Below are positions 8,419-19,567 of a stretch of DNA of 64,000 nt, in pieces (position 1 is the first letter of the stretch; every line of letters begins with the position of its first letter). Source of the DNA: Leisingera aquaemixtae. Lineage in GTDB: Bacteria; Pseudomonadota; Alphaproteobacteria; Rhodobacterales; Rhodobacteraceae. The translations under genes were made by a program, and so were the position numbers. The notes under the pieces are model-generated. The model worked only from the letters and a program-made list of their open reading frames with translations, was not told the DNA's origin and did not search any database. Where the stretch lies: contig NZ_JAHVJQ010000003.1 of the NCBI RefSeq assembly GCF_019801145.1, positions 248,001 to 312,000 on the forward strand, given 5' to 3'.

Positions 8419-8919
8419 ATGGCACTATCCGAGCTTCACCTGGAAGAAGACGTCCATCCGATCGACATCGTTGAGACTTTGGCGTCGCACCATGATTGGG
8501 ATTTCGACAGGGTCGGGGACGATCAGATCGCCATGTCGGTGGAAGGGCAGTGGCGCACCTATTCGCTGACGCTGGCCTGGTCGGGCTATGAGGAATGCCT
8601 GCGGCTGGTCTGCAGCTTTGAGATGGAGCCGCCGGAGGCAGAGCTGCCGCGGCTTTACGAGCTGATCAACCGGATGAACGACCAGTGCTGGGAAGGCTCC
8701 TTCACCTACTGGGAGGACCACAAGCTGATGCTGTTCCGTTACGGGCTGATGCTGTCCGGCGGCCAGATGGCCAGCCCGCAGCAGATCGACGCGATGCTGA
8801 ACGCCGCGGTGGCCAATGCGGAGCGCTACTATCCGGCGATCCAGCTGGCGGTCTGGGGCCAGCGCAGCCCGCAGGATGCGATGCAGGTCGCCATTGCAGA
8901 GGCTTACGGCCGGGCGTAA
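8419..8919 (+). CDS. YbjN-domain protein (T3SS-chaperone-like fold)
   Basis: 166-residue acidic protein. The pattern WDFDRVGDDQIAMSVEGQWR, the YELINRMNDQCWEGSFTYW segment and the C-terminal helices fit the YbjN family, which shares the fold of type III secretion chaperones and whose E. coli member affects motility and stress responses. GAGAGGTGG precedes the ATG. Only 40 bp separate it from proC, so the two and csaA probably form one transcript. The molecular function is unknown. Confidence 0.85.
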   Translation: MALSELHLEEDVHPIDIVETLASHHDWDFDRVGDDQIAMSVEGQWRTYSLTLAWSGYEECLRLVCSFEMEPPEAELPRLYELINRMNDQCWEGSFTYWEDHKLMLFRYGLMLSGGQMASPQQIDAMLNAAVANAERYYPAIQLAVWGQRSPQDAMQVAIAEAYGRA

Positions 8920-8959
8920 ACCTGAGCCCTGAACCTGACACCAAGGGGAGGGGCTTAAG

Positions 8960-9775
8960 ATGGATATGCAGGATATTGCTGCACGCGGCCTGGTGCTGCT
9001 GGGCTGCGGCAAGATGGGATCGGCGATGCTGGCCGGATGGCTGGAGGGCGGATTGCCCGCATCCTCGGTCTGGGTGATCGACCCGAACCCGTCGGACTGG
9101 CTGAAGGGCACCGGCGTTCACATCAACGCAGAGCTGCCCGCGGCGCCGGGAATCGTTCTGATCGCCGTGAAGCCGCAGATGATGGGTGAAGCACTGCCGA
9201 CGCTGCAGAGCTACGGCAATGGTTCCACATTGTTTATTTCCGTTGCCGCCGGCACCTCGATCGCAACTTTTGAGGATGTTCTGGGCGCGCAGTCGCCCAT
9301 TGTCCGCGCGATGCCGAACACGCCGGCCGCCGTGGGCCGGGGCATTACCGCGATTATCGGCAATGCCCATGCGGGCGATGCGGATCTGGACCGCGCCGCG
9401 GGGCTGCTGCAGGCCGTGGGCCAGGTTGTGCGGCTGGAAAACGAGGGGCAGATGGATGCCGTCACCGGCGTCAGCGGCTCCGGCCCGGCATACGTGTTCC
9501 ACTTGATCGAAACGCTGGCCGCCGCGGGCGAGGCGCAGGGGCTGCCTGCGGAACTGGCGATGAAGCTCGCCAAAGCAACTGTTGCCGGCGCCGGCGCGCT
9601 GGCAGAGGCGGCAGAGGAAAGCCCAAGCCAGCTGCGCATCAATGTGACCAGCCCCAACGGCACCACCCAGGCCGCTTTGGAGGTGCTGATGGATGATGAC
9701 GACGGTTTCCCGGCCTTGCTGAACCGCGCGGTGGCGGCGGCAACCAACCGCTCCAAGGAGCTGTCGCGTGGCTGA
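8960..9775 (+). CDS. proC: Pyrroline-5-carboxylate reductase
   Basis: 271 residues; reduces 1-pyrroline-5-carboxylate to proline with NAD(P)H, the last step of proline synthesis. The Rossmann motif LLGCGKMGSAMLAGW lies at residues 12-27. The family signature is the C-terminal GVSGSGPAYVFHLIETLAAA (about 170-190), followed by the NVTSPNGTTQAAL loop. The last 8 bp overlap the start of the csaA-like gene. Confidence 0.96.
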   Translation: MDMQDIAARGLVLLGCGKMGSAMLAGWLEGGLPASSVWVIDPNPSDWLKGTGVHINAELPAAPGIVLIAVKPQMMGEALPTLQSYGNGSTLFISVAAGTSIATFEDVLGAQSPIVRAMPNTPAAVGRGITAIIGNAHAGDADLDRAAGLLQAVGQVVRLENEGQMDAVTGVSGSGPAYVFHLIETLAAAGEAQGLPAELAMKLAKATVAGAGALAEAAEESPSQLRINVTSPNGTTQAALEVLMDDDDGFPALLNRAVAAATNRSKELSRG

Positions 9776-10106
9776 GATCAGCTTTGATGACTTCATGAAG
9801 GTCGACATCCGCGTCGGCGAAGTTGTGCGCGCGGAGCCGTTTCCCGAGGCGCGCAAGCCTGCAATCAAGCTCTGGGTCGATTTCGGGCCGGATATTGGCG
9901 TAAAAAAGAGCTCAGCGCAGATTACGGCGCATTACATGCCGGAAACGCTGGTGGGCAAGCAGGTTCTGGCCGTCGTAAACTTCCCGCCGCGGCAGATCGG
10001 CAAGTTCATGTCAGAGATCCTGGTTCTGGGCCTGCCGGATGAAAACGGAGAGATATTCCTGGCGGGTCCCGATGGAACGGTACCGCTGGGCGGGAGGATG
10101 CACTGA
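9768..10106 (+). CDS. csaA: CsaA-like tRNA-binding-domain protein
   Basis: 112 residues, the whole being one OB-fold tRNA-binding domain (VDIRVGEVVRAEPFPEARKP, then VNFPPRQIGKFMSEILVLG). CsaA proteins are small homodimers with chaperone-like and tRNA-binding activity, and help Sec export in Bacillus. The start overlaps the end of proC by 8 bp, implying coupling; the 2-hydroxyacid dehydrogenase begins 1 bp after its stop. Confidence 0.9.
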   Translation: MAEISFDDFMKVDIRVGEVVRAEPFPEARKPAIKLWVDFGPDIGVKKSSAQITAHYMPETLVGKQVLAVVNFPPRQIGKFMSEILVLGLPDENGEIFLAGPDGTVPLGGRMH

Positions 10107-10107
10107 A

Positions 10108-11061
10108 ATGAAAATCTGGATTGCGCGGCCGATGACGGCAGCGGTCACGGCACGGGCGCGGGAGGCGTTTGCTGATCTGGAAATCCGCGAGACCAACGCG
10201 GTGATGAGCGAGGCGGAGATGCTGCGCGCATTGTCCGAGTTCGACATCGTGGTGCCGACGCTGGGCGACCGGTTCACGGCGGAGATCTTTGCCAAGGCGG
10301 GCACGCCCCGCTGCAAGCTGCTGGCCAACTTCGGCGTCGGCTACAACCACATCGACGTCGAGGCCGCGCGGGCGGCGGGTGTCGAGGTGACCAACACGCC
10401 GGGCGCGGTGACCGATGCCACCGCCGATATCGCGATGACGCTGATCCTGATGTCGGCGCGCCGCGCCTCCGAGGGCGAGCGGATGCTGCGCAAGGGCGAT
10501 TGGGAGGGCTGGCACCCGACCCAGATGCTGGGCCTGCACGCCACCGGCAAGCGCGTCGGCATCGCCGGCATGGGCCGGATCGGCCAGGCGATTGCGCGGC
10601 GCTGCCATTTCGGCTTTGGCATGGACGTGTCCTATGTGGCGCGCTCCCCCAAGGATCTGGACTTCCCCGCGGACCGCGCCGAGAGCCTGATTGCGATGGC
10701 GGGCGAGGTGGATTTCCTGGTGGTGGCGGTGCCGGGCGGCGCCGAAACCACGCATCTGATCAACGCCGAGGTGCTGAACGCGATGCAGCCCCATGCGCAT
10801 CTGATCAACATCGCCCGCGGCGAAGTGGTGGAGGAGGCGGCGCTGATCGACGCGCTGCAAAACCGCCGCATCGGCGGCGCGGGTCTGGACGTCTATGAGT
10901 TCGAACCCAAGGTGCCGCAGGCGCTGATTGATCTGGATAACGCCACCCTGCTGCCGCATCTGGGCACCGCCACCGAGGAGGTGCGCAGCAACATGGGCCA
11001 TATGGCGCTGGACAACGTTGCCGCCTATCTGGCCGGCGAGGTGCTGCCGAACCGGGTGTAA
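10108..11061 (+). CDS. D-isomer-specific 2-hydroxyacid dehydrogenase (glyoxylate/hydroxypyruvate reductase type)
   Basis: 317 residues. Substrate domain, then the NAD-binding segment GKRVGIAGMGRIGQAIARRC at about residue 150. The catalytic Arg (INIARGEVVEEAAL) and Glu follow, and the His of LLPHLGTAT. The closest known activities are glyoxylate, hydroxypyruvate or D-glycerate reduction; the exact substrate is not fixed by sequence. ATG at 10108 follows a GGGAGGA ribosome site and lies 1 bp after the csaA stop, so it belongs to the proC-csaA transcript. Confidence 0.92.
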   Translation: MKIWIARPMTAAVTARAREAFADLEIRETNAVMSEAEMLRALSEFDIVVPTLGDRFTAEIFAKAGTPRCKLLANFGVGYNHIDVEAARAAGVEVTNTPGAVTDATADIAMTLILMSARRASEGERMLRKGDWEGWHPTQMLGLHATGKRVGIAGMGRIGQAIARRCHFGFGMDVSYVARSPKDLDFPADRAESLIAMAGEVDFLVVAVPGGAETTHLINAEVLNAMQPHAHLINIARGEVVEEAALIDALQNRRIGGAGLDVYEFEPKVPQALIDLDNATLLPHLGTATEEVRSNMGHMALDNVAAYLAGEVLPNRV

Positions 11062-11090
11062 CCCCGGCTGATCCGCCAACCGGAAAGACG

Positions 11091-11122
11091 CAGCCGCCCT
11101 AGAGGGCGGCTGTTCTGTCTTT
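11091..11122 (+). terminator. Terminator between the dehydrogenase and tdk
   Basis: CAGCCGCCCT (11091-11100) and AGGGCGGCTG (11103-11112) pair perfectly with a 2 nt loop, followed by TTCTGTCTTT. The stem overlaps the tdk stop codon, so the two converging genes share it. Confidence 0.75.
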
Positions 11123-11704
11123 CGGGGTGTCGCCGGTGGCCTCGCGCCAATGGCGGCGGCAGAGCGAGACATAGGTCTCATTGCCGCCGATCTGCACCTG
11201 GTCGCCCTCGGTCATCACCCGGCCCTGTTCGTCCTGGCGCACCACCATCGTGGCCTTCTTGCCGCAGTGGCAGATGGTGCGCACCTCGCGCATCTCATCG
11301 GCCAGCGCCAAGAGGGTGGCGGAGCCGGGGAACAGGTTGCCCTGGAAATCCACCCGCAGCCCGTAAGCCAGCACCGGCACCCGCAGGTCATCGACCACGC
11401 GGGCCAGCTGCCAGACCTGCTGAGGCTCCAGAAACTGCGCCTCATCGACAAAAATCGCCGCCAGCGGGCCGCGGGCCAGGCGCTGTTCAATGCGGGCATA
11501 GAGGTCGTCGCCCGCAGCAAACATGTCCGCGTCCTCGCCGATGCCGATGCGCGACGCGATCCTGCCGCTGCCGGCCCGGTCATCCAGCCGCGCGGTCAGC
11601 AGGTAAGTGTCCATGCGGTTTTCACGGTAGTTGTGCGAGGCCTGCAGCAGCACCGTCGACTTGCCCGCGTTCATGGTGGAGTAATTGAAATAGAGCTTGG
11701 CCAT
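11099..11704 (-). CDS. tdk: Thymidine kinase
   Basis: 201 residues, type II thymidine kinase of pyrimidine salvage. The P-loop STMNAGKST lies at residues 8-16, the Walker B-like IFVDEAQFL at about 90, and zinc ligands at CHCGKKA (about 145) and in the C-terminal CRRHW. Start at 11704 because MAKLYFNYSTMNAGKS is the family N-terminus; the frame extends further upstream without similarity. It converges with the dehydrogenase gene. Confidence 0.96.
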   Translation of the reverse strand: MAKLYFNYSTMNAGKSTVLLQASHNYRENRMDTYLLTARLDDRAGSGRIASRIGIGEDADMFAAGDDLYARIEQRLARGPLAAIFVDEAQFLEPQQVWQLARVVDDLRVPVLAYGLRVDFQGNLFPGSATLLALADEMREVRTICHCGKKATMVVRQDEQGRVMTEGDQVQIGGNETYVSLCRRHWREATGDTPKDRTAAL

Positions 11705-12069
11705 GGCGGCGGGTTTAGCCGCCCTGCCGGGCAGGGAAAACCGGATTCGTGCGGGAAGTGCGGGCCTGGTTGCATTCGGCAACAGGAAGGCTCCCGGGGC
11801 AGGCGCGGCCGGGGCGGAACAAAACCCCTTTGACGGCCAACGCCAGATGCCCCGGAGAGCGCAAGTACCGGGCAGACCAATTACCCTGAAAGCAGGACGT
11901 CACTCACCCGCCTGCTTCGCTGGACAACCGATGCCAATCGCATCATGTCACTAGCTAAATCCCTGAAAACCTGAGGGATGGATAAGGTATCGCAATTCCT
12001 CTACAACTCGGACATGGGAAATTAACCGCTTCGTTCCCCTAACCGGGGGCGGCGGTCACGCCAGGTAGG
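11705..12069. other. Gene-free stretch between tdk and the HTH-like gene
   Basis: No convincing gene on either strand. It contains the inverted repeat ATCCCT-N9-AGGGAT (11959-11979) and AT-richer sequence towards 12020 that probably carries the promoter of the 12070 gene. AGGTAGGA at 12062-12069 is its ribosome site. Confidence 0.6.
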
Positions 12070-12540
12070 ATGCATATGGCTGAAATCGGGACGTATCTGA
12101 AGAAGCACACGGAAGCGCTGGTCAAGGATGTGGGCATTGAAGCCGCCTGCCAGATCACCGGGAAATCCAAGGCGACGCTGGGGCGCTATTATTCGGATAA
12201 CGCCGAACACGCGGACCGGTTCATGCCGGTGGATGCGGTGGCCAAGCTGGAAAGCGCGTCGTCCTTTCCGCATGTGACGTCGGCGCTGGCGGACCTGAAG
12301 AACATCACCCTGTCCTACAATGGCAACGGCAGCGCCGAGGAAACCGGCCGCAGCGGCGGCGTCAATTCGGATGTGATTGCCCTCAGCCAGCGGTTTGCCC
12401 AGCTGATGTGCGAATACCAGGCCGCGATGGAAGACGGCATCATCACCGTCAATGAGGCCAAGCGGCTGCTGCGCGAGACGGTGCTGCTGCAGCAGGTGCT
12501 GCTGGATATGAAACTGCATCTGGAAGAAGAAAGTGCCTGA
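12070..12540 (+). CDS. HTH-like protein coupled to arsH
   Basis: 156 residues, or 154 if the second ATG (12076) is used. Residues 20-45 ([20 protein letters not shown]) look like a helix-turn-helix of the phage/XRE kind, followed by a linker and a C-terminal helical region rich in Leu ([20 protein letters not shown]) suited to oligomerisation. The function is not known to me. Its stop overlaps the GTG start of arsH by 8 bp, so both proteins are made from one message, which suggests a regulator or partner of the flavoprotein. Confidence 0.72.
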   Translation: MHMAEIGTYLKKHTEALVKDVGIEAACQITGKSKATLGRYYSDNAEHADRFMPVDAVAKLESASSFPHVTSALADLKNITLSYNGNGSAEETGRSGGVNSDVIALSQRFAQLMCEYQAAMEDGIITVNEAKRLLRETVLLQQVLLDMKLHLEEESA

Positions 12541-13261
12541 CAGCCCCGACCTGAGCGAACTGCCCGGAATAGCGGCGGATCAGCTGCATCCGGTTGACGT
12601 GGACATGCTGGCGGCGCCGGGTGATCCGCGCCACCCGCCGCGTATCCTGCTGCTTTACGGCAGCCTGCGCGCGGTGAGCTACTCCCGCAAGGCAGCGGAG
12701 GAGGCGGCGCGGGTGCTGCGGGCCTTGGGCTGCGAGACGCGGATCTTCGATCCCTCCGGCCTGCCGCTGCCGGATGATGCGGGCGCGGCGGAGCATCCCA
12801 AGGTGGCGGAGCTGCGCGAGCTGGCGGTCTGGTCCGAGGGCATGGTCTGGTCCAGCCCGGAGCGCCACGGCGCGATGACCGGCATCATGAAGCTGCAGAT
12901 CGACTGGCTGCCCCTGTCCCTGCAGGGCGGCATCCGCACCACCCAGGGCAAGACGCTGGCGGTGATGCAGGTGTCGGGCGGGTCGCAAAGCTTCAACGCG
13001 GTCAACCAGATGCGCATCCTGGGCCGCTGGATGCGGATGGTGACGATCCCGAACCAAAGCTCGATCCCCAAGGCGTGGCTGGAGTTTGAAGAGGGCGAGC
13101 GCCTGCCCGAAGGCCCGTTCTACCGCCGCCTGGTGGATGTCATGGAAGAGCTGGTGAAGTTCACCTGGCTGGTGCGCGGCCGCAAGGATTACCTGGTGGA
13201 CCGCTATTCGGAGCGGGTGGAGAGCGCCGAAGAGGTGCACAAGCGGGTGTCGCAGAAATAA
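12533..13261 (+). CDS. arsH: ArsH-type NADPH-dependent FMN reductase
   Basis: 242 residues of the ArsH branch of flavodoxin-like reductases. [17 protein letters not shown] at about residue 40 is the FMN phosphate loop; [20 protein letters not shown] and the [18 protein letters not shown] segment are typical of ArsH. The enzymes reduce quinones, azo dyes or oxidise trivalent organoarsenicals. Translation begins at a GTG overlapping the upstream stop. No arsR, arsB, arsC or acr3 gene is nearby, so a general quinone-reductase role is possible. Confidence 0.9.
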   Translation: MPDSPDLSELPGIAADQLHPVDVDMLAAPGDPRHPPRILLLYGSLRAVSYSRKAAEEAARVLRALGCETRIFDPSGLPLPDDAGAAEHPKVAELRELAVWSEGMVWSSPERHGAMTGIMKLQIDWLPLSLQGGIRTTQGKTLAVMQVSGGSQSFNAVNQMRILGRWMRMVTIPNQSSIPKAWLEFEEGERLPEGPFYRRLVDVMEELVKFTWLVRGRKDYLVDRYSERVESAEEVHKRVSQK

Positions 13262-13294
13262 GCGGGGCGTGTTTGCCCGAGGAAAGTTAATCGA

Positions 13295-13321
13295 GGCCCC
13301 GGCAGATGCCGGGGCTTTTTT
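13295..13321 (+). terminator. Terminator after arsH
   Basis: GCCCCGGC (13295-13302), loop AGAT, GCCGGGGC (13307-13314), then seven T. A textbook rho-independent terminator. Confidence 0.88.
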
Positions 13322-13324
13322 GCT

Positions 13325-13399
13325 TCAGATCAGCGGTATCAGCGGCACATCGCAGGCGGCAACGGCCAGCAGGGCGGTCAGGATCAGGGTGAGGCGCAT
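13325..13399 (-). CDS. Tiny lipoprotein-like peptide (24 aa)
   Basis: 24 residues: a basic start MRLTLILTALLAVAAC, giving a hydrophobic stretch and a lipobox-like end at Cys16, then DVPLIPLI. Very short lipoproteins ending in VPxIPxI are, as far as I recall, frequent in Rhodobacteraceae. The ribosome site is weak. No function is known. It is the only candidate gene between arsH and the protease and lies convergent to the arsH terminator. Confidence 0.5.
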   Translation of the reverse strand: MRLTLILTALLAVAACDVPLIPLI

Positions 13400-13563
13400 G
13401 CACGGGGTCCATTTGCGAGGGAGCGGGATTTTCAGTTGTGCCGTGCGCCGTTTGCGGGGGCAAGCCGCGGGTTTCGCAAGGCGCCGGGTGAGCCGGTTCC
13501 CGCCTGTTCTCCCCAAAGCTGCGGGCTGCGGTTAAGCAATTGGGCGGAGCCGGGCGCCGGTGT

Positions 13564-13578
13564 TTAGCCATTTGTTAA
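13564..13578 (+). promoter_or_regulatory. Near-match CtrA-type site
   Basis: TTAG-CCATTTG-TTAA: one base away from the CtrA pattern TTAA-N7-TTAA. It lies 202 bp upstream of the perfect site in the same gap. Confidence 0.3.
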
Positions 13579-13779
13579 GGCTCATTTCCGCCGCAATTGG
13601 ATCGTGAAGTTACCGGCGATGCCCGCTTGCGCCGTAAAACCAGCGAAAATCCTGAATTTCTTTCCTAACGGAACAGGAAGGATTTTCCGTTGTTTTTATA
13701 TGGTTTTTCCGAAAATTGAGCGCGTCCGTTAAGTAAATAAGGGGTTTCCGCGCCGCTGCCGCGGCGAAACGGGTGCCTG

Positions 13780-13794
13780 TTAACTCTCTGTTAA
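13780..13794 (+). promoter_or_regulatory. CtrA-type site TTAA-N7-TTAA
   Basis: TTAA-CTCTCTG-TTAA is a perfect match to the binding pattern of the alphaproteobacterial response regulator CtrA. It lies 107 bp before the protease start codon in an AT-rich promoter region. CtrA controls motility, gene transfer agents and cell-cycle functions in this group. Confidence 0.45.
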
Positions 13795-13901
13795 GCCTGT
13801 CTCATTCTGCGCATCTTTCTGCCAGCGCGGCACCGCAGCAGGCCGCATTCCAGCCTCAGGACTCACCGAACATGGCGGTGTGGGAACATGGAGTGTGAGT
13901 C

Positions 13902-14606
13902 ATGAGACGATTACTTGGAATTGCCGCCGCTATCGCCATCGGATGCAGCGCCGCAGCCGCAGGCGGGCAGGGCGCTGTGCAGGGGGTGCCTGGCTGGGAG
14001 GCAGTGGGCCGTCTCAACATCGGCGGCCGGGCCATGTGCACCGCCACTTTGATTGCGCCGGACCTGGTGCTGACTGCCGCGCACTGCATGTATGATATCC
14101 GCCATGGCCGGGCGGTGAGCCCGCGCAGTATCACCTTCGAGGCGGGTCTCAACGGCCGCCAGTCCAAGGCCGCGCGGCGGGTCGCCAAGGCGGTCATCCA
14201 CCCCGGCTACCGGCACGGCCAGACCGGCCAGTTCCAGACCGGCACCGATATTGCCGTGCTGCGCCTGGACCGGGCGATCAGCGGCGATCTGGTGCGGCCG
14301 CTGTCGCTGGCCGCGGCGCCGGAAAAGGGCGAACGGGTGGACGTGATGTCCTATTCGCACAGCAATGCCACCTCGCCCCGGCTGCAAAGCGCCTGCCATG
14401 TGATCGCGGCCCGGCAAACCTCGGTCGTGACCAGCTGCCGGGTTGATTTCGGGGCGTCCGGCTCGCCGGTGCTGCAGACCCGGCCCGGGCGGCTGCCGCA
14501 GCTGGTGTCGGTGATTTCCTCCAAGGCGCGGATGGGCGGCAAGGGCGTGTCGCTGGCGGCGCCCCTGGGGCATGAACTGCAGGCGCTGATCCGCCAGGCG
14601 GGCTGA
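13902..14606 (+). CDS. Secreted trypsin-like serine protease
   Basis: 234 residues. Signal peptide at 1-20 (MRRLLGIAAAIAIGCSAAAA), then an S1 peptidase domain. The catalytic triad is complete: His in LTAAHCMYD (about 64), Asp in GTDIAVLRLD (about 116) and Ser in FGASGSPVL (about 187). Paired cysteines around His and before Ser suggest disulfides, so it acts in the periplasm or outside. It lacks PDZ domains, unlike DegP. The gene stands alone with its own long promoter region and terminator. Confidence 0.9.
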   Translation: MRRLLGIAAAIAIGCSAAAAGGQGAVQGVPGWEAVGRLNIGGRAMCTATLIAPDLVLTAAHCMYDIRHGRAVSPRSITFEAGLNGRQSKAARRVAKAVIHPGYRHGQTGQFQTGTDIAVLRLDRAISGDLVRPLSLAAAPEKGERVDVMSYSHSNATSPRLQSACHVIAARQTSVVTSCRVDFGASGSPVLQTRPGRLPQLVSVISSKARMGGKGVSLAAPLGHELQALIRQAG

Positions 14607-14657
14607 CACAGGACCGCGCACAGATACTGTTGCTGCCGGAGCGCGGCATCAGAATGC

Positions 14658-14697
14658 GAAACAGCCCCGCTCTGTTCCCTTCGGGGCTGTTTCCGTT
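14658..14697 (+). terminator. Terminator after the protease
   Basis: GAAACAGCCCCG (14658-14669) and CGGGGCTGTTTC (14682-14693) pair perfectly over 12 bp with a 12 nt loop and T-rich flank. Confidence 0.7.
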
Positions 14698-14724
14698 TCC
14701 GGCGTCAGGGCCGCACCGCACAGC

Positions 14725-14752
14725 AAAAAGCCCCGGAAGTTCCGGGGCTTTC
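14725..14752 (-). terminator. Terminator after carB
   Basis: CCCCGGA and TCCGGGG (around 14731-14747) form a tight stem flanked by AAAAAG and CTTT, so it can act in both directions. It lies 39 bp beyond the carB stop codon on the minus strand. Confidence 0.75.
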
Positions 14753-14790
14753 CTGTTTCAATCCGTGACGGCAGGGCGTCAGCGCAGGGC

Positions 14791-18162
<3,372 letters not shown>

Positions 18163-18305
18163 GGCCATATTCCTTTGGTTGACGCGCGGGCAGCTTTGAA
18201 TCACGGGCGCTGGCGTGCGCCCAAATTGTCCTGCGTTATAGGGACCGCGCCGAAAGGTTCAAGGGGTATCGGAAACGGAATTGGAAATGCCGCATCCACC
18301 CCTTT

Positions 18306-18322
18306 TGTTCGCATAGCGAACA
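18306..18322. promoter_or_regulatory. Perfect 17 bp palindrome in the carB/pabB control region
   Basis: TGTTCGC-ATA-GCGAACA lies 40 bp before pabB and 144 bp before carB, with CAGATATATG directly after it. The form resembles operators of IclR-type regulators (GTTCG...CGAAC). No such regulator is encoded in the window. Confidence 0.45.
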
Positions 18323-18361
18323 GATATATGTGGGGGCAAGAAACTCGCGGAGACTTTTTCA

Positions 18362-19567
18362 GTGCGGATTCGCTTTGACCGGGGCCCCAAGGGGGCCGGC
18401 ACATGCTTTGACCAGCCGCTGCGCATGATCCGCGCGGACGGGCCGGAAGAGGTGCCTGCTGCGCTGGCGGCGCTGGATGCGGCGCGGGACGCCGGGCACT
18501 GGCTGGCGGGCTATGCGTCCTATGAACTGGGCTATGCGCTGGAACCGAAACTGGCGGCGAGGATGCCGCAGGAGCGGCGGCTGCCGCTGATCTGCTTCGG
18601 GGTTTATGATGAGCCGCTGCCGCAAAACACAAAGGGCAGCGCGCGGCCCTGGGAGGGTGCGAAAGCGCCCTCCCGTGGGGAGGGTCGGGCGCTGCCCGGC
18701 CTTCAGCCGGGCGGAGCGGGTTTGGAGGGCATTACCCCGCGCTGGTCCTATGACCGCTACGCCGAAGCTTTCACTGAGGTGAACCGCAACATCGGCAAGG
18801 GCGACATCTACCAGGCCAACCTGACCTTCCCGATTGATGCGGACGCCTATGGCACTGCCGAAGAACTTTATGCTGCCTTGCAGGCCAAACAGGCGGTGGG
18901 CCACGGCGCTTTGGTCGAACAGAACGGGCTGCCGGACCTGTTGTCGCGTTCGCCGGAGCTGTTCTTCCGCACCGATGCCGAGGGCGTCATCGAAACCCGC
19001 CCGATGAAAGGCACTCAGCCGCGCAGCGACGATCCGGTCGAGGACGCTCGCCGCCGCGACTTCCTGCGCCAGGACGAGAAGAACCGCGCCGAGAACCTGA
19101 TGATCGTCGACCTCCTGCGCAACGACATCAGCCGGGTGGCGCAGACAGGCTCGGTGCATGTGCCGGAGCTGTTTGCGGTGGAAAGCTATGCCACCGTGCA
19201 TCAGATGGTGTCGCTGGTGCGGGCGAAACTGCGGCCTAATGCCGGGCTGGCAGAGATCTTTGCGGCGCTGTTCCCCTGCGGCTCGATCACCGGCGCGCCC
19301 AAGATCCGGTCGATGGAGATCCTGGCGGAGCTGGAGCCCTGGGCGCGCGACATCTATTGCGGCACCATCGGCTGGGCGGCGCCGGATGGCGCGTCCGAGT
19401 TCAACGTGGCAATTCGCACGCTGATGCTGGAAGACGGCCGCGCGACGCTCAATGTGGGCGGCGGCGTGGTCTGGGACAGCACCGCGGACTCCGAATATGA
19501 GGAAGCGCTATGGAAAGCCCGGTTCGCCCGCGTGACGCCGTCCAGAACGATCCCGCTTTCCGCCTGA
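18362..19567 (+). CDS. pabB: Aminodeoxychorismate synthase component I
   Basis: 401 residues; converts chorismate and ammonia to 4-amino-4-deoxychorismate for folate synthesis. The chorismate-binding core runs from about residue 135 to 390 (GDIYQANLTFPI, ETRPMKGTQPR, FPCGSITGAPKIRSMEILAE). Translation starts at GTG with GGAGA ahead. Residues about 97-117 are unusual: they are encoded by a palindromic repeat that occurs between genes elsewhere in this window and yield RALPGLQPG. The 3' end overlaps pabC by 58 bp. Confidence 0.93.
   Translation: MRIRFDRGPKGAGTCFDQPLRMIRADGPEEVPAALAALDAARDAGHWLAGYASYELGYALEPKLAARMPQERRLPLICFGVYDEPLPQNTKGSARPWEGAKAPSRGEGRALPGLQPGGAGLEGITPRWSYDRYAEAFTEVNRNIGKGDIYQANLTFPIDADAYGTAEELYAALQAKQAVGHGALVEQNGLPDLLSRSPELFFRTDAEGVIETRPMKGTQPRSDDPVEDARRRDFLRQDEKNRAENLMIVDLLRNDISRVAQTGSVHVPELFAVESYATVHQMVSLVRAKLRPNAGLAEIFAALFPCGSITGAPKIRSMEILAELEPWARDIYCGTIGWAAPDGASEFNVAIRTLMLEDGRATLNVGGGVVWDSTADSEYEEALWKARFARVTPSRTIPLSA
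18651..18712 (+). repeat. Palindromic repeat lying in frame inside pabB
   Basis: Two hairpins. GGGAGGGTGC (18651-18660), loop GAAA, GCGCCCTCCC (18665-18674) pairs over ten positions with one G-U. GCCCGGC (18694-18700), loop CTTCA, GCCGGGC (18706-18712) is the second. The unit GGGCGCTGCCCGGC...GCCGGGC with a preceding CCCTCCC...GGGAGGG arm recurs near 34705 (reverse orientation) and, with variation, at 60838. Here it is translated as part of PabB. Confidence 0.7.

Larger units (their letters stand above)
13400..13901. other. Long AT-richer regulatory stretch before the protease
   Basis: No gene found on either strand. From about 13540 to 13800 the DNA is much AT-richer than its surroundings and has repeated GTTAA motifs, including a perfect TTAA-N7-TTAA at 13780 and a near match at 13564. 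A GAACATGG direct repeat (13868 and 13884) lies just before the start codon. The whole stretch reads as the control region of the secreted protease. Confidence 0.6.

Noticed and set aside
18163-18204. Longer start for carB
   Set aside because: The ATG at 18168 stands only 2 nt from the AAGGA ribosome site and codons before it lack family similarity; 18162 fits better.
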